A stretch of 64,000 nt of DNA from Xanthocytophaga agilis (GCF_030068605.1 NZ_JASJOU010000001.1:248001-312000); one strand, 5' to 3'; positions 1-9,637 are shown, counted from the first letter of the stretch. Numbers and translations are program-made. The notes: generated by a model from the letters alone, not told the origin.

Positions 1-2393
1 GTAGAGTAAAAGTTTCTGTATTTGAAAAAGACGGTCAGGCAGTATTACAGGTTGCAGATACTGGGGTTGGTATTGAAGAAAAAGAACTGCCGCATATGTT
101 TGAACGTTTTCACCGGGTCGAAAATTCACAGGGACGGACCCATGAAGGTACAGGGATTGGTCTCTCATTAGTGTATGAGCTGGTGAATTTACATCATGGA
201 CAGATTCAGATTGCCAGTGTGTTTGGAGAAGGCACCACTTTTACGGTGTCTATTCCAACAGGTAAAGACCATATTTCCATAGAGCAACTTTCTGAAGGTA
301 AAAACCTGCCAAAAGTCGTTTCTCAGAAACAAACATTTATTCTGGAGGCTATGAGCCTTCTGGGAACACAGAACGCCGCAGAAGGGAGTTGGGAAAGTAC
401 GTCAGCTTCTGATCAAATACTGGGTAATCCATTCGACAATAATCAGATAGAAACTATTACAGTTCAGAAGGATATTCATTTGCTGATTGTGGACGATAAT
501 GCTGATATGCGACAATACCTGCAACGAATGCTTTTACCTTATTTTTCTCTTTCGCTTGCTACAAATGGACAAGAGGCCATCGATAAAATAGAGATTCGAA
601 CTCCTGATTTGATTGTTAGTGATATTATGATGCCTGTCATGGATGGACGAGAGATGTTGCAGCAAATCCGTTTACGGAGTGGTTATCAGATTCCGGTTAT
701 TTTACTATCGGCCAGAGCTGGGCAGGAATCGCGTCTGGAAGGCATGGACTGGGGTGCCGACGATTACCTGGTTAAGCCATTTTCTGCAAAGGAATTACTT
801 ACCAAGGTGAGTGCACTAATTAAAATTCATCAGGGCCGGAAAAAGACAGAAGAAGAGCTGCGAAGTATTTTCCGTCAGGCTCCTGTTGCTATAGGAATTT
901 TCCGTGGTCAGGACTTGGTTATTGAAGTAGCAAATACCATGCTGCTCAATTACTGGAATAAGACAAGTGAACAGGTTATAGGACTGCCGTATCTTTCTGC
1001 AGTTACAGAGATTTCAGATGATGGATTTGAGACTATGGTTAGAGAGGTGTTGCAGAGTGGTATAGGACGTGTAGTAGATCAATGGCCCGTGGAAATCAAA
1101 CGCGCAGATACCTTAGAAAAACTATACATTACCCTGGCCTTGGAGCCGTTACAGGAACACAATGGTATTGTGACTAAGGTAATGATGGTTGCCAGCAATG
1201 TAACTGAGCTATCTACCGCACTGGAACAGATTCGGGAAAGTGAACAACGTTTCCGTTTATTGGCCAACAGCATGCCACTGTTAGTGTGGAGTCTGGATAT
1301 AGAAAGTAACAATCACTTTTACAATGCTTTTGCTCATACCTATTTTGGACATTTGGAACAGTCACTAACTCAGTATATTTTACTGGATCTTGTGCATCCG
1401 GATGAAAAAGAGGAGAGTATGATGCATTGGAAATACTCTCTGCAAACCGGGAAAGATTTTATTTATGAACATCGCTACCAACGGTATGATGGCGAATACA
1501 GGTGGCATTTGACCAGGGGCACGGCCTTACGAGGAAGGCATGGACAAATGGATAGCTGGATTATGACTAGCACGGATATTCACGATCAGAAAACGGTGGA
1601 GGAAATACTGGAAGATCGTGTAGCTATCAGAACATTCGAACTGAAAAATATCAATGAGCAACTGATAAAGACCAATGCCGAACTCGAGCAGTTTGCCTAC
1701 ATAGCCAGTCACGATTTGCAGGAACCACTCCGGAAAATTCAGGTCTTTACTAAACTGATACGCAAGAGACTTTCGCTGGAAGATGAAGAAAGCCAGGTGT
1801 ATGCTGACAGAGTGATTGCTTCTGCAAATCGTATGTTGCAGCTGGTGAATGATATTCTGAAGTATTCAAAAGTAGCCCACATAGAGTTAACCTTTGAACA
1901 GACAGATTTGAATACGATTGTACAGGAAGTCCTGGCAGATTTTGAACTTTTAATTGCAGAGAAAGAGGCTGTAGTTTCTGTTGACCCGTTACCTGTTATT
2001 GAAGCTGTCCCTTTACAGATGAATCAGCTTTTTTATAATCTGCTTGGGAATGCATTGAAGTTTACCAGGCAGAAGCCTACAGTAGAAATACAATACCACT
2101 ATATAGCCGAAGAAGACGCAGAAGCCTATGGATTTCTACAGACAGATATTGCCTATGCCCACATTGTTCTGATTGATAACGGAATTGGCTTTGATTCAGA
2201 ACATGCCGAACGAATCTTTACTATCTTCCAGCGGCTTAATCCGGATGGTGGATTTGAGGGTAATGGAATTGGACTGACTATCTGTAAAAGAATTGTGGAG
2301 AATCATAGTGGACATATAAGAGCAAATGGAGTAGAGAATGAAGGAGCTGTGTTTGAGATTTTTCTGCCAATTACACAGTCATCTATTCTTTAG
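1..2393 (+). CDS. Hybrid sensor histidine kinase/response regulator, 5' end outside window
   Basis: The reading frame is open from the first bases (frame starting at base 3), so the gene begins upstream; the first ATG at 96 lies inside a domain and is not the start. The visible part begins in an HATPase_c domain (VADTGVGI N box, then GTGIGLSL G box). Next come a receiver domain (LLIVDDN start, phospho-acceptor Asp codon at 621-623 in SDIMMPVMDG, conserved Lys in LVKPF), two PAS-like domains (bases about 840-1200 and 1230-1600), a HisKA helix with the phospho-acceptor His codon at 1710-1712 in ASHDLQEPLRK, and a second HATPase_c (DNGIGF, GNGIGLTI). One polypeptide therefore holds two ATPase cores around a receiver, and presumably a first HisKA beyond the edge. 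No membrane segment is visible here. The signal sensed is unknown. Confidence 0.93.
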   Translation, partial: RVKVSVFEKDGQAVLQVADTGVGIEEKELPHMFERFHRVENSQGRTHEGTGIGLSLVYELVNLHHGQIQIASVFGEGTTFTVSIPTGKDHISIEQLSEGKNLPKVVSQKQTFILEAMSLLGTQNAAEGSWESTSASDQILGNPFDNNQIETITVQKDIHLLIVDDNADMRQYLQRMLLPYFSLSLATNGQEAIDKIEIRTPDLIVSDIMMPVMDGREMLQQIRLRSGYQIPVILLSARAGQESRLEGMDWGADDYLVKPFSAKELLTKVSALIKIHQGRKKTEEELRSIFRQAPVAIGIFRGQDLVIEVANTMLLNYWNKTSEQVIGLPYLSAVTEISDDGFETMVREVLQSGIGRVVDQWPVEIKRADTLEKLYITLALEPLQEHNGIVTKVMMVASNVTELSTALEQIRESEQRFRLLANSMPLLVWSLDIESNNHFYNAFAHTYFGHLEQSLTQYILLDLVHPDEKEESMMHWKYSLQTGKDFIYEHRYQRYDGEYRWHLTRGTALRGRHGQMDSWIMTSTDIHDQKTVEEILEDRVAIRTFELKNINEQLIKTNAELEQFAYIASHDLQEPLRKIQVFTKLIRKRLSLEDEESQVYADRVIASANRMLQLVNDILKYSKVAHIELTFEQTDLNTIVQEVLADFELLIAEKEAVVSVDPLPVIEAVPLQMNQLFYNLLGNALKFTRQKPTVEIQYHYIAEEDAEAYGFLQTDIAYAHIVLIDNGIGFDSEHAERIFTIFQRLNPDGGFEGNGIGLTICKRIVENHSGHIRANGVENEGAVFEIFLPITQSSIL

Positions 2394-2423
2394 GCATCTG
2401 GATAAGAACCTTATTTCCTGAAA

Positions 2424-2736
2424 AACACAACATGACTCATTCCAAATTTAGAAAAAAAGAAACAAAGGAGTTACAAAGAGAGCTGCTCTGCCTTCAATCG
2501 CGAGTGGTCGTGTAGGTGCGTAGGGAATCTTTTCTCCGCGAGGTTGGCCTTTGGCCTGTGGGCGGGAGGATCGGAGAAAAGTGCCTTTTTTTGCTTACTT
2601 TTTTGGGCAAGCAAAAAAGTAAGAGGCCACAAAAAGAGTGATGTAAAAGACAATAAACAAATTCAAGAAAAGAGTATAGACGCTGATTTTATAAAACAAA
2701 CTCTCATCTAAAATTTGGGATGGCTCATGTTGTGTT
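2424..2736 (+). repeat. Intergenic structured repeat, copy 1 (MITE-like, with terminal inverted repeats)
   Basis: This 313-bp element is bounded by 26-bp terminal inverted repeats (2424-2449 and 2711-2736, 23 of 26 matching). Inside are two hairpins: a 9-bp stem 2530-2538/2572-2580 (TTTTCTCCG with CGGAGAAAA) and an 11-bp stem 2594-2604/2613-2623 (CTTACTTTTTT with AAAAAAGTAAG). The same layout recurs at 5765-6109 (inverted) and about 17235-17535. Short open frames inside are by-products of the repeat, not genes. No clear target-site duplication is seen. Confidence 0.85.
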
Positions 2737-2837
2737 CTATATAGCTTATAGCAATACAAAACAAACTGTGTGAATCAGATAAAGAATGTATCAGAATTAG
2801 CACTCCTATACCATAACCGGGAGGCATTCAGGACCTC

Positions 2838-2969
2838 TTATCTTCCGGCAGAATAAGGATGTTTATACAATGCCTTGGCACTTTTGTTCTTGGGTGGTTT
2901 GCAATGTGGTGCATATTCAACAGCACAGGAGGTAAAGCAAAACACACAGGCCAGCAGTAAGTATTTCAT
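2838..2969 (-). CDS. Tiny lipoprotein, 43 residues
   Basis: An ATG at 2969 on the minus strand opens a 43-codon frame ending in TAA at 2838. It starts MKYLLLACVFCFTSC, a short basic-hydrophobic signal peptide with a lipobox (FTSC, Cys15). The mature part is about 29 residues, lysine and proline rich, with one further Cys (Cys23) and no hydrophobic segment. The product should be lipidated and membrane attached. It stands alone between the copy 1 repeat and the divergent LRR gene. I do not recognise the family. The signal peptide is the argument that this short frame is real. Confidence 0.6.
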   Translation of the reverse strand: MKYLLLACVFCFTSCAVEYAPHCKPPKNKSAKALYKHPYSAGR

Positions 2970-3206
2970 GGTTTTATATCTGAGAGTAAGTAGTTGTGTG
3001 TAGAATAACGTAAGTTAGTCATATTTATTTGATAAAGGTAAATAACAGAGATTCAGTGAGTTTGCTAACATGAGTTACTATAACATCTCTAAATCATGCA
3101 GATGTAATAATGCTGTTGCTTTTCTTGTTTCTTTTGACCTGCTGAATGCGTGAAATAGTTTATTTTTGTTTGCAGTAACTCGTATTCCGCTAACTTTTAT
3201 ACAGCT

Positions 3207-5723
3207 ATGTATATTGAAAATATTGATCAGCTACAGGCAAGAGATTTTGAACAGCTTTCATATACCTCTTACCTGACTATTGCCGATCGGAAAGCAACCA
3301 AAAAGCAGGTAGAAGAAATCCTGGACAAAGCGCCACAGGTAAGTACACTGATATTTCAGAAAATGATGCTGGAGGAGTTGCCTGCCAATCTACCCTCTCT
3401 GAAGAAGTTGAATAGTCTCAGAATTGAGATTACCACTCTTTCCAATCTGGATGTACTCAAGAAATGTAGTGGATTAGCCGACTTTACCTTTCTGTCTGAT
3501 CCTTTGCCTGCTATAACAGGTAGTGCAAAAGAAGACTTGCCTAAACTGCAGAACTTATATTTGGGAATCAAAGATTTAACGGAGTTTCCTTCTTATTTTA
3601 TTACACCTACTATTCTGTCGTTACATATTTGGTCAGATACACTGAGTAATCTCCCGAACCATGTTTTGAACGAAATGTCAGCTTTAACAACTGTTACACT
3701 GGAAGCCCCATTGAAAGCTTTGCCTCAATTACAGGCAAATAAAAAGCTGAACTATCTATCTTTAAAAGATACTCGTATCGATGACTGGTCAAATCCCAAA
3801 TGCTGGCCTGCTTCGCTACAGACAATCCATATTACCCAAAGTAAGCTTAGTGGACCTGGACCCATATTTAGTCAATTACCAGACTTGCAAAGCCTGTACA
3901 TAGGAACGAATTGCGATCAGCAGTGGCTTACAGGTATTGGGTCATGCCAGAAACTGACAGAGCTCTCTATCACACAAATAGATGGCATTCCGGATGATTT
4001 GAAGGATTGCCAAAAACTTGAATCTCTGTCTATCCATAAAGGAACATTTATTTCATTATCTGAGTGGTTTTGTTCTTTCTCCAATCTGAAAAAGCTTTCT
4101 ATATCATATACCAGTCTTAAACATGTACCCGCGGATTGGAGCAAGATGGCTAAACTGGAAAGTGTGGGTCTGGATAACAATCAAATAGAAGACTTTCATT
4201 TTGCCTTTACAATACCTGAATTACAAGGTTTAGGAATAGGCAACAATCCTATACTTGATCAGTGGTTTATACTAGATGCCAAAAAAGCACTTCCTATCAG
4301 TATGTATAGCTCTTTCTGGTCATCTATTTTTGTAAAGGGTGGCAACATGGAAGACCGACTCTCTTTTTATAAAGCTATAGTGAAAAGTGACTTAAATCGA
4401 GAGGATAAAAAATGGTTTATGGTAGAAATTAGTAAGCAGAGGACTTTACATATTCCTGATGAATGGCCTCTCTATAGATTAATGCAAGCCCTTTGTATAC
4501 CATACAAACGGTTAATAGATAAACTACAACAAAAGTTACTGGATCACAAGCTAAACAATGATTCTGTTAGTGCTATGCAGGCGGGTAAAGTATGGCTTTG
4601 TGGTGATTTTACGGAGAAGAAAAATGAGATTAAAGAAAAACTGGGAAAGTTATTAGTTCCTTTTACTACACAATTTGATGTGGATGTAACTCATATTGCA
4701 TTAGGTAAAAAGCCGACAGACCTCGGGGCTATATTCAAGGGTAATTCCTATCAGTTTTTGCTGGAACCTCAGTTATATCAGGTACTAAAGGAAGTAGATT
4801 CAGAAGAAAAGTTTCTGGTTCAGGAAGAAGTTACCGGAGGGCAGCAGATGGCTGATGGCCTCCGTAGGCTGCTAACCAGCAAAGATGATTCTTCGGTATT
4901 ACTGGGGCTGGAAATGCTGAAAACAGGAGGTGTTCCTTCCAATATGATTGATGAATTAGTACTTGTACAAAAGACCAGCTCTGATGCGAAAGTACGTGCA
5001 GAGGCAAAAAAGCTTTTGCTTACACAAGTTTCAGTAGAGTGGGGACAAGTACTGAACGATAAACAAAGCTTTACTAATCTGGATGAGACAAAGGAAAAAG
5101 ATGTACGTACCAAGTTGGAAAAGATGGCAAAGTCGGTGAGCAAAGATCAGGTGGCCGCATTTGGCTTATTGCTTTTTGCACATTATCAGAAAGGTTTGTC
5201 TTATATTTTGATTCATTGCAGGCAAGGTGACAAATACAGAATAAAAGCACTTATGGCATTGACACAGGGGGATTATTTTGATTTTCATATAGGAGTAGGG
5301 TATAATAACTGGAAATTGGAAAAGCCAGAGAGTGTGATCTTGTCTCCTGTCAAAACCGGAGTTAAGTTTCCGTTTGACCATCCGGAAGCGGCAAAGATCC
5401 GGATTATGAATCTACACAATACCAAGTTTGCAACTATACCTAAAGAGATTGCTGTATTTGAGAATCTGGAAGAACTGGATTGCTCAGCCAATAGTTTAAA
5501 AAGCCTGCCTGAGGAGATTGGGAAGTTAACCAAATTAAAACGGCTGGATTTGTCTTTAAACCGCTTCGATTCCTTACCTACCAGTATTTTGAAACTAACG
5601 AATCTGGAGTGGCTGGATCTGCGTTACAATAACGATAGCGTATTTAAAGATGGCGAGAAGTCGATAGTAAAGTTACCGGAAAACTTTAAGGAGTTACTAC
5701 CTAACTGTGAGGTATTGTTGTAA
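3207..5723 (+). CDS. Leucine-rich-repeat protein with BRCT-like central region
   Basis: 838 residues, no signal peptide, so probably cytoplasmic. Residues about 30-350 hold irregular leucine-rich repeats (LQSLYIG, LTELSI, LESLSIH, LKKLSIS spacing). Residues about 455-535 resemble a BRCT domain: a VWLCGDF strand, a helix KKNEIKEKLGKL, then VDVTHIALGK, as in DNA ligase and PARP-type BRCT domains. Residues about 540-620 are helical and HEAT-like. The C-terminal 120 residues are canonical LRRs (LEELDCSANSLKSLPEEI, LKRLDLSLNRFDSLP). LRRs suggest protein binding, but no enzyme motif is visible and the partner is unknown. It is transcribed alone between two copies of the intergenic repeat. The LRR call is secure; the BRCT assignment is a reading by eye. 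Confidence 0.85.
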   Translation: MYIENIDQLQARDFEQLSYTSYLTIADRKATKKQVEEILDKAPQVSTLIFQKMMLEELPANLPSLKKLNSLRIEITTLSNLDVLKKCSGLADFTFLSDPLPAITGSAKEDLPKLQNLYLGIKDLTEFPSYFITPTILSLHIWSDTLSNLPNHVLNEMSALTTVTLEAPLKALPQLQANKKLNYLSLKDTRIDDWSNPKCWPASLQTIHITQSKLSGPGPIFSQLPDLQSLYIGTNCDQQWLTGIGSCQKLTELSITQIDGIPDDLKDCQKLESLSIHKGTFISLSEWFCSFSNLKKLSISYTSLKHVPADWSKMAKLESVGLDNNQIEDFHFAFTIPELQGLGIGNNPILDQWFILDAKKALPISMYSSFWSSIFVKGGNMEDRLSFYKAIVKSDLNREDKKWFMVEISKQRTLHIPDEWPLYRLMQALCIPYKRLIDKLQQKLLDHKLNNDSVSAMQAGKVWLCGDFTEKKNEIKEKLGKLLVPFTTQFDVDVTHIALGKKPTDLGAIFKGNSYQFLLEPQLYQVLKEVDSEEKFLVQEEVTGGQQMADGLRRLLTSKDDSSVLLGLEMLKTGGVPSNMIDELVLVQKTSSDAKVRAEAKKLLLTQVSVEWGQVLNDKQSFTNLDETKEKDVRTKLEKMAKSVSKDQVAAFGLLLFAHYQKGLSYILIHCRQGDKYRIKALMALTQGDYFDFHIGVGYNNWKLEKPESVILSPVKTGVKFPFDHPEAAKIRIMNLHNTKFATIPKEIAVFENLEELDCSANSLKSLPEEIGKLTKLKRLDLSLNRFDSLPTSILKLTNLEWLDLRYNNDSVFKDGEKSIVKLPENFKELLPNCEVLL

Positions 5724-5764
5724 GCATTGTCCAATCAATATCTTCAAAGGTTAAGAGGCTCTGC

Positions 5765-6109
5765 CCCAATATGAGTCATCCCAAATGTTGTATATGAGTA
5801 AAACTCAAGCCTATATTTTTGAACAATGTGGGCTTAGATTAATTTTGAGAGATGTTTCTTCCTTCGTTTCTTTATTGTTCCTTACATTGCTCTTCTTGCA
5901 GCTTCTTCATTTTTTGCTTGCCCAAAAAACGAAGCAAAAAAGGGCACTTTTCTCCGATCCTCCCACCTACAGGCCAAAGGCCAACCTCGCGGAGAAAAGA
6001 AGCCCTACGCACCTATACGGCCATCCGCGATTGGAGTCATCTTTGCTCTCTATGATTATCCTTCCTCAATAACATTTTTTACTCAACGTTCGGGATGACT
6101 CATGTTGGG
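5765..6109 (-). repeat. Intergenic structured repeat, copy 2 (inverted orientation)
   Basis: A 345-bp copy of the 2424-2736 element in the opposite orientation, filling the gap between the convergent LRR and kinase genes. Terminal inverted repeats lie at 5765-5790 and 6084-6109 (23 of 26 matching; core CAAYATGASTCATYCC). The two internal hairpins are kept: 5948-5956/5990-5998 (9-bp stem) and 5905-5915/5924-5934 (11-bp stem with one wobble pair where copy 1 has a Watson-Crick pair). A 95-codon open frame across it is repeat sequence, not a gene. Confidence 0.85.
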
Positions 6110-6189
6110 TAGGAAAATTGATGCTCGCTCTAAAATCTGCTTTTTTCGCCGTTAAGAACAATATATATGATTGTAGTGAGTATATCCTT

Positions 6190-7776
6190 TTAGTTTTTAG
6201 GTAATAGTATATAGAAGGTTGCACCCTCATTAGGTTTGCTATCAGCCCAGATGTAACCACCATGTGTAGTTACTACTTTTTTGACTGTTGCTAAACCTAT
6301 GCCTGAGCCTTTATACTCAGAAACACCGTGCAGGCGGGTAAACACGTTGAAAATGCGTTCTGCATCGGCTTGTTCAAAGCCAATTCCATTATCAGCAATA
6401 CGTAGCATATAAAAGTCTTTTCCTCTCTTGCTTTCGGCAATAGGGTAGGTTACCTCTTTTCCTGATACACTAATGCAATCTATATCAATCAATGGCTCCA
6501 CATCAGAGCGAATGTACTTGAGTGCATTGCTAAGCAAATTCTGAAAAGCTTGCTCCCATTGACTTCGGTAGCCTTTTATCTCACACAATACACCCACTTG
6601 AATAGTGGCTTTGGCTTGATCCACCTGAAAATCCAGATCTGTAAGTACCTGAGCAACTACCTCATTGAATGAGAACGTTTCTGGTAACACCACTTGTTGA
6701 TCTACTTCTGAATAGGCTAACAGGGCTTCAATTAGTGTATTCATACGGTCCGTAGCCAATAGCATCCGGTCAAAAAGAGCACTTTCGCTTTCTCCCAGCC
6801 GCACACCAAGGGTAGATTTTAACAGTTTGGAAAACGCTTGTATTTTCCGGACAGGCTCTTTTAAATCATGGGAAGCGGCATGGGCAAAGTCTTCCAGGCG
6901 CTGATTGGAACCTTTGAGCTCAACAATTTTATCTTCCAACTGAAACTGTAAGTGTTTCAGGTTAGTAAAGTCGGTAAAGTGAATCACCACCTGATCGTTA
7001 AGCTTGAATGTGCTCATCAGGTTATACAAGTCCAGTCCATCCTTATCATAATGAATCTCAAAGGTAAGCGGCTCACCTGTAGTATAGGTTTGAACAGGAT
7101 TTGTAAAGCTGATCGTTTCCAGATAGCCGGGAAATACTTCACCTACCCGCTTTCCTTCCAGTTGCTCAGGAGTCGCGTTTGCATAGGCAGCATAGGCCTT
7201 ATTAGTCAGAGCAAAAGTAAAGTCAACAATCTGATCATTTTCAAAAACAGGTTCCAGTACTTGTACCGGCTCTTTACAGAGGTTGAGAATAGTTTGCAGG
7301 TACTCTCTGGCCTGACTGGCTTGCACCAGCTGCCTCGAATGAGTAACATCCTCAGTTGTATGAATAATATGGGATACCTGTCCCTGGTTGTCTAGCACCG
7401 GCTTATTGCTAGGGCGCCAGAAACGGGTTTCTGTGACGCCTGTCAATGGATGAGTATGCTGGTAAGACTGATCCGACATCATATTGGGTTGCCTGGTTTG
7501 TAACACCTGTGCCAGAGATTGCAGGAGTTGAATGGAAATAACCTCATCACGACTATCACTAAAAAATACCTCAAACACCCCCTGACCAAGTAACAATTCT
7601 CTATTTACCCCAAATGCAGATAGATAATCATCCGAAACTGCTGCAATAGTAAATCGGGGGGCATCGGGTAGCAATAACAGGTGATTACCTGGTATTGCAT
7701 TAAAGATCGGATCATGGATGATCTGTGAATGGGCGCTGTTTTCTGATGGTGTTGGTATTTGATCAGGTAAATGCAT
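6190..7776 (-). CDS. PAS-domain sensor histidine kinase
   Basis: About 528 residues from the ATG at 7776 (MHLPDQIP); an in-frame ATG at 7851 would add 25 residues of unlikely hydrophobic and aromatic sequence. Two PAS-like domains (residues about 30-140 and 150-270) precede a short coiled coil. HisKA follows with phospho-acceptor His303 in ASHDLKEPVRK, then HATPase_c with NALKYIR, DNGIGF and GSGIGLATVKK boxes. No transmembrane helix is evident, so it probably senses an intracellular ligand or redox state through PAS. There is no receiver domain and no adjacent regulator, so the partner must be encoded elsewhere. The kinase core resembles the C-terminal core of the hybrid kinase at the window start; both are of the bacteriophytochrome-like HisKA type. 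Confidence 0.92.
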   Translation of the reverse strand: MHLPDQIPTPSENSAHSQIIHDPIFNAIPGNHLLLLPDAPRFTIAAVSDDYLSAFGVNRELLLGQGVFEVFFSDSRDEVISIQLLQSLAQVLQTRQPNMMSDQSYQHTHPLTGVTETRFWRPSNKPVLDNQGQVSHIIHTTEDVTHSRQLVQASQAREYLQTILNLCKEPVQVLEPVFENDQIVDFTFALTNKAYAAYANATPEQLEGKRVGEVFPGYLETISFTNPVQTYTTGEPLTFEIHYDKDGLDLYNLMSTFKLNDQVVIHFTDFTNLKHLQFQLEDKIVELKGSNQRLEDFAHAASHDLKEPVRKIQAFSKLLKSTLGVRLGESESALFDRMLLATDRMNTLIEALLAYSEVDQQVVLPETFSFNEVVAQVLTDLDFQVDQAKATIQVGVLCEIKGYRSQWEQAFQNLLSNALKYIRSDVEPLIDIDCISVSGKEVTYPIAESKRGKDFYMLRIADNGIGFEQADAERIFNVFTRLHGVSEYKGSGIGLATVKKVVTTHGGYIWADSKPNEGATFYILLPKN

Positions 7777-8070
7777 TATAAGAAACCAGGGGAAGTATAT
7801 CGGTATGATAAAGGTGTTCTGATAAGTGTGACCGAAGTCAAATATCATCAAAATTGATTATGCCATAAAGTAAAATAACGAATTTGTTGATAAAATTGTA
7901 TCAGGATCATGGAAAAGATAATGATCTATGAGAAAACTATAGAATCTATTTCTTAATTAAGAACAACAAAATGTATACTTTGGTTTACTCAATTGGTTTA
8001 TGGCAGTTCTTACTAAACTATCGTAGGTTTTACAAAATAGTGGACAAGTTAGTTTTACCAATTTCTCATC

Positions 8071-8113
8071 AAACAAAAAGCAGTGCAAATCAAGCTTGCA
8101 CTGCTTTTTGTTT
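8071..8113 (-). terminator. Rho-independent terminator of the GH30 gene
   Basis: An 18-bp perfect stem (8071-8088 with 8096-8113, 7-nt loop) containing GCAGTGCAA and ending in a T-rich arm. It lies about 80 bp past the GH30 stop on the minus strand. The rest of the gap to the kinase start (7777-8191) shows no gene. Confidence 0.8.
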
Positions 8114-8191
8114 GTACTTCTTATTTTCAATGTCTATTTGATAATCACAAGACTTCGTCGATTGATGTTTCTATCCTGAAAGGCTGGCCCA

Positions 8192-9637
8192 TTAAAATAC
8201 GAAAGTGGCTACACTAGCTGCATTGATAGACACAGAGGCTGATTTACCATTGGTCTTAATGACAAAGTCTTTCTTTGTATTGCCTTCATTGAGTACAATC
8301 AATACCTTTTTACCGGATGGTATTTTGAATGCTACATTCGGCAGATCCGCAAGCTCAGTTGATGCAATGCGTACAGAACCTGGTCGTACAAATTTGGAAG
8401 CATGGGCAATGGTATAATAGGAAACATTTCTTCTGACTGTATCCCCAATAGTTAATGCTCCCAGACATTGGGTACAACCGCCGGGTGTATGTGGATTTTG
8501 CTGAGGATCTGCTGCCAGATTCCATTGCAGTACATTCCGGCTCCAGTTGCGTGTAGCTCCGATAATCAGATTTTTTACAGCCCATTGCAGATCACCGCCA
8601 AACTGGCCTTCGGATGAAGTCCATTGTTCTGTGAAGTATACATTTTTATCCGGATGCGCATTGTGCACTTCGGTTAGGGCAGAGATAGATCCCAGGTATA
8701 AATGGAAGGCAGAGCCATCAATGTATTTCTTTGCTTCACTGTCGTTCAGGATAGAGATCGGATAGTTAGGGTGATCACAGTTATGATCAAAGATCTGAAT
8801 CTTGGTTTTGATAGCTGCAGCTTCAAAAGCAGGACCAAGGTGTTTTTTAACAAAGGTCGCCTGTTCAGGAGCTGTCATATCCAGGCTGGGGTTGTTTTTC
8901 GGATTTTCAGGCTCGTTTTGCACCGTAATGGCATCGATTGTAATACCTTCTTTAGCCATTTCCTGTACATACTTCACAAAATACTTTGCATAGGCAGCGT
9001 AGTATTCAGGTTTTAGTTTGCCTCCAATCGTGCTGTTATTAGACTTCATCCAGGCAGGAGGGGACCAGGGGCTGCCCAGAATTTTGATAGAAGGATTAAT
9101 AGCCAGGATTTCTTTCAATACCGGAACCAGATCTTTTTTATCAGGAGCCAGGCTAAACTTTTGCATGTCTTCGTCTGTCTGACCAGCCGGAAGATCGTTG
9201 TAGGAAAAAGTACTGGAATCAAGGTCGGAGGAGCCAATGCTTACCCGCAAATAGCTAATTCCAATGTTTTTGTCATTTGTGTCAAACAACTCTTTGAGTA
9301 ATGTAGCGCGTTGTTCTGGATTTAGCTTTTGGTGCAGTACATAAGCACTACCTCCTGTAAGTGTATACCCAAAACCATCCATGGTTTGGAACGTCTGGGC
9401 GGTGTCTATCTCAATCGTTGGCAAGGTAGTGGCTTCTGTTCCGAATGTATAGGAAACGGGCTGCTTACTGAATAGAGTAGATTTGTCTGTCGTGGTAAGC
9501 CATACTTCCACATCTGTTTTGCCGGAAGTTTCAGTAATAGTTTGATCCTGTGTATTGTTTTTACAAGCTATACAGGCCATCAGTGCAAATAGGCTGACAA
9601 TACCTGATACACGAAATAGGGAATGGGTTCTATGCAT
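8192..9637 (-). CDS. GH30 family glycoside hydrolase (glucosylceramidase-like), lipoprotein
   Basis: 481 residues. The N-terminus is a lipoprotein signal ending in lipobox MACIAC. The TIM barrel carries the retaining GH30 pair: acid/base Glu242 in VQNEPE and nucleophile Glu337 in FTEQW, 95 residues apart. Other family marks are DGFGYTLTGGSAY near the start, LGSPWSPPAWMK before the acid/base, and NLAADPQQNPH with a C-terminal beta-sandwich. GH30 enzymes cleave beta-linked glucosides or related sugars such as beta-1,6-glucan, glucosylceramide or xylosides; the linkage cannot be read here. It is the last gene of the sigma-fecR-susC-susD run, 215 bp after susD, so it probably acts at the cell surface or periplasm on the glycan taken up by that SusCD pair. 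Confidence 0.93.
   Translation of the reverse strand: MHRTHSLFRVSGIVSLFALMACIACKNNTQDQTITETSGKTDVEVWLTTTDKSTLFSKQPVSYTFGTEATTLPTIEIDTAQTFQTMDGFGYTLTGGSAYVLHQKLNPEQRATLLKELFDTNDKNIGISYLRVSIGSSDLDSSTFSYNDLPAGQTDEDMQKFSLAPDKKDLVPVLKEILAINPSIKILGSPWSPPAWMKSNNSTIGGKLKPEYYAAYAKYFVKYVQEMAKEGITIDAITVQNEPENPKNNPSLDMTAPEQATFVKKHLGPAFEAAAIKTKIQIFDHNCDHPNYPISILNDSEAKKYIDGSAFHLYLGSISALTEVHNAHPDKNVYFTEQWTSSEGQFGGDLQWAVKNLIIGATRNWSRNVLQWNLAADPQQNPHTPGGCTQCLGALTIGDTVRRNVSYYTIAHASKFVRPGSVRIASTELADLPNVAFKIPSGKKVLIVLNEGNTKKDFVIKTNGKSASVSINAASVATFVF

Noticed and set aside
2471-2653. 60-codon minus-strand open frame with a QKSKQKKALFSDPP-type peptide
   Set aside because: It is the translation of the repeat core; the same kind of peptide appears from copy 2 at 5785-6072 in another gene context, so it reflects DNA repeat conservation, not a protein.
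5785-6072. 95-codon plus-strand open frame
   Set aside because: It lies wholly inside repeat copy 2, with terminal inverted repeats around it and no coding character.
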